This document shows, piece after piece, positions 62,547 through 64,000 of a stretch of 64,000 nucleotides of DNA. Source of the stretch: Planctomycetota bacterium (GTDB lineage Bacteria > Planctomycetota > Phycisphaerae > Phycisphaerales > Phycisphaeraceae); contig JAIOPN010000015.1 in the NCBI GenBank assembly GCA_021413865.1, positions 26,761-90,760 on the forward strand, given 5' to 3'. Both the position numbers and the translations under genes were made by a program. Under the pieces are notes generated by a model that was given only the letters and a program-made list of their open reading frames with translations, had not been told where the DNA came from and did no database searches. Numbering within the stretch: position 1 is the first letter of the stretch; every line of letters starts with the position of its first letter.

Positions 62547-62716
62547 AGGGCAACGGGCAAGTGGTTTGGGCCTGAGATTGCCCCTGCTTCCATCAGAATC
62601 GAGCTTGTGACACCCCATTGCGGGCCGTTGTTATCGGCGCCTCCCCGGCGCAGGTTAATTGGTCGTTGCCCCCGGTCGATGAAAACCCACAGTCTTCTCT
62701 CGATCCAGGGTCGCGC

Positions 62717-64000
62717 ATGGTTCGCATCAATCTATTGCGCTCGGTGGTGTTCCGTCTCGCGGCGGCGCTCATTGTGGGCGGCGTGGCGATGTCGGCGGTG
62801 CTGAACCTGCTTGAGCTGCGCAGCTCGGAAGCGAACCTTCAAATCGTCGTTACGCAAGACGCCGGCCGCGTGGTGCGGAGCGTGCAATCGGTTCTGAAGA
62901 ACGACCCGGCTCTGTGGTCGCGCCACGAGCTGGTCGAGCTTCTGCCGGCGCTGTCGTCTGACACGCCGCTGGTCGGCATGCGCCTCACGCGGATCTCGGG
63001 GGAGCGTGTGGAGATCGGCACGATCCCGCCCCCGATGAAGGATGCGAACAACATCTGGGTGCTGCACGAGTGGGGCGTGCCGAAGGGCAACGAAGTGAGC
63101 ATCACTCAGCTCACGCGCGTGCAGGCGCCGTTCATGAGCGCCGGCCAGCGGTGCATGCTTGAAATGATCGTCGACGGCACCGAGGCCCGCGGAAATCTCG
63201 AAAAACACCTGCGCACGCAGATGCAGATGCAGTGGCTGGTGCTGACGGTGATCACGCTGTTCGGCATGTTTTTCTTCCGCCGATGGATCGGCGCGCCGCT
63301 GATGCAGATCGTTCAGCTCGTGAACACCAAGGCCGGCCCGCGGCCGTTCAACGAGATGGCGCGCCGCACGCACGGCGAGTTCAGCGACCTCGCCTCCGCC
63401 ATCGGCGGCATGCTCGAGCACCTCGAAGAAACCGGCGACGCGCTGACGCGCAGCGAGCGAGCCTTCCGCGATCTGTACGAACTGGCCCCCGCGGCGATGC
63501 TTAGCCTCGACGCCAAGGGCAACATCCGCGAAGCCAACCCCCGCGCGGCGATTCTGCTTGGCGCGGAATCCGATCGCGCGCTGCTCGGCCAGCCGCTCAT
63601 CGATTTCGTGCGGCCCGAAGACCGCGGACTGCTCCGCCAGGCGATGGACCGCCTCTACCTCGACCCTGTGACGCGGTGCGAACTCCGCCTCGGCTCGAGC
63701 GAGAAATCAATCGACGCCGCCATCGAGTGCGCCGGCGTGCGCAGCGAAGACGGCGTGCTGCAGGGCGCGCACCTTTCGATGCTCGACATGTGCGAATCGA
63801 AGCAGCTGCAGCGGCAGGTGGCACACAAGAGCCACCTGCTGAACCTGGTGCTCGACCACATTTCCTCCGCCATTCTGCTCGTCGACTCGAACAACAAGAT
63901 CGCCGCGCACAATCAGAAGCTCACCGCCCTCTCGCATTCGCAGGCGCGGATCCTCGTCGGGCAGCATTACGACGCCGAGACGTTTTGGCACAACCTCGGC
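62717..64000 (+). CDS. PAS/HAMP membrane sensor paralogue, 3' partial
   Basis: A frame of 428 codons open to the window end, closely related to the 840-residue protein at 58405-60927 over the N-terminal region: LLRSVVFRLAAALIVGGVAMS (first membrane helix), IVVTQDAGRVVRSVQSVL, a second helix VLTVITLFGMFFFRRW, HAMP, and the PAS domain YELAPAAMLSLDAKGNI. The two genes are divergent, flanking ridA and purM, and probably come from a duplication. Its output domain lies outside the window. Confidence 0.85.
   Translation, partial: MVRINLLRSVVFRLAAALIVGGVAMSAVLNLLELRSSEANLQIVVTQDAGRVVRSVQSVLKNDPALWSRHELVELLPALSSDTPLVGMRLTRISGERVEIGTIPPPMKDANNIWVLHEWGVPKGNEVSITQLTRVQAPFMSAGQRCMLEMIVDGTEARGNLEKHLRTQMQMQWLVLTVITLFGMFFFRRWIGAPLMQIVQLVNTKAGPRPFNEMARRTHGEFSDLASAIGGMLEHLEETGDALTRSERAFRDLYELAPAAMLSLDAKGNIREANPRAAILLGAESDRALLGQPLIDFVRPEDRGLLRQAMDRLYLDPVTRCELRLGSSEKSIDAAIECAGVRSEDGVLQGAHLSMLDMCESKQLQRQVAHKSHLLNLVLDHISSAILLVDSNNKIAAHNQKLTALSHSQARILVGQHYDAETFWHNLG

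Noticed and set aside
1..64000. CRISPR arrays, rRNA genes, prophage structural genes, transposases
   Set aside because: Looked for regularly spaced repeats, rRNA-like sequence, capsid/terminase motifs and DDE transposase motifs on both strands; none found.

Overview
The window is high-GC bacterial DNA, densely coded on both strands. It most likely comes from a planctomycete, perhaps class Phycisphaerae. That placement is my inference from gene content: a DUF1570 protein, two GH78-like enzymes, a GH63-like glucosidase, Gfo/Idh/MocA and PD40 proteins, a DUF3553 protein, a short coiled-coil protein of planctomycete type, a type III polyketide synthase cluster, and retained peptidoglycan genes (ftsW, murG). 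No rRNA gene or other decisive marker is present.

Layout. 0-14 kb: a secreted DUF1570 protein, a PIG-L deacetylase with a GT4 glycosyltransferase, truA, a yqjDEK-like membrane trio, a tandem siroheme-decarboxylase-like protein, flavin reductase, phosphoglycolate phosphatase, a ParE-type toxin-antitoxin pair, a GH78-like enzyme, two overlapping cysteine-cluster proteins, a histone-deacetylase-fold hydrolase and a fucose-isomerase-like protein. 14-34 kb: DUF3553, a GH63-like glucosidase, a three-gene cluster (methyltransferase, FAD oxidoreductase, type III PKS), a Fur regulator, a two-component system, and a long minus-strand run of secreted, sugar-related and signalling genes (thioredoxin-like protein, Gfo/Idh/MocA oxidoreductase, PD40 propeller, a very large glycosidase-like protein, epimerase, SpoIIE-type phosphatase).

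33.7-45.5 kb is an integrated mobile island of about 11.8 kb. It lies in the 3' part of a tRNA-Ser(GCT) gene and is bounded by a perfect 67-bp direct repeat. It carries a tyrosine integrase, an XRE regulator, a primase-polymerase, two small helix-turn-helix proteins, iteron-like repeats, a large HTH protein, a type III restriction Res subunit whose Mod partner is reduced to a C-terminal stub, a truncated NYN nuclease gene behind a small structured RNA, a SRAP (YedK/HMCES) protein, a GNAT gene, and a umuDC pair whose UmuD-like partner lacks both catalytic residues. The integrase reading frame runs through the attachment site, so integration exchanges its C-terminal tail. A terminator for the target tRNA lies inside the integrase gene.

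45.7-64 kb is chromosomal again: cyclophilin, ftsW, an inserted A/T-richer pair (a HEPN-like gene and a partner), murG, polyprenyl synthetase, a lipoprotein, dxs, a second GH78-like enzyme, a short coiled-coil protein, and two divergent paralogous membrane sensors flanking ridA and a 3'-damaged purM. Two of the short palindromic elements noted here recur (1.26 and 24.14 kb); others at 10.9, 54.9 and 57.5 kb were seen once each. One of the recurring copies lies inside a coding sequence.

Together the chromosomal genes suggest a heterotroph that degrades rhamnose- or fucose-rich polysaccharides and makes isoprenoids by the MEP route. The island combines DNA-damage tolerance functions (error-prone polymerase, abasic-site protein) with decayed defence genes.
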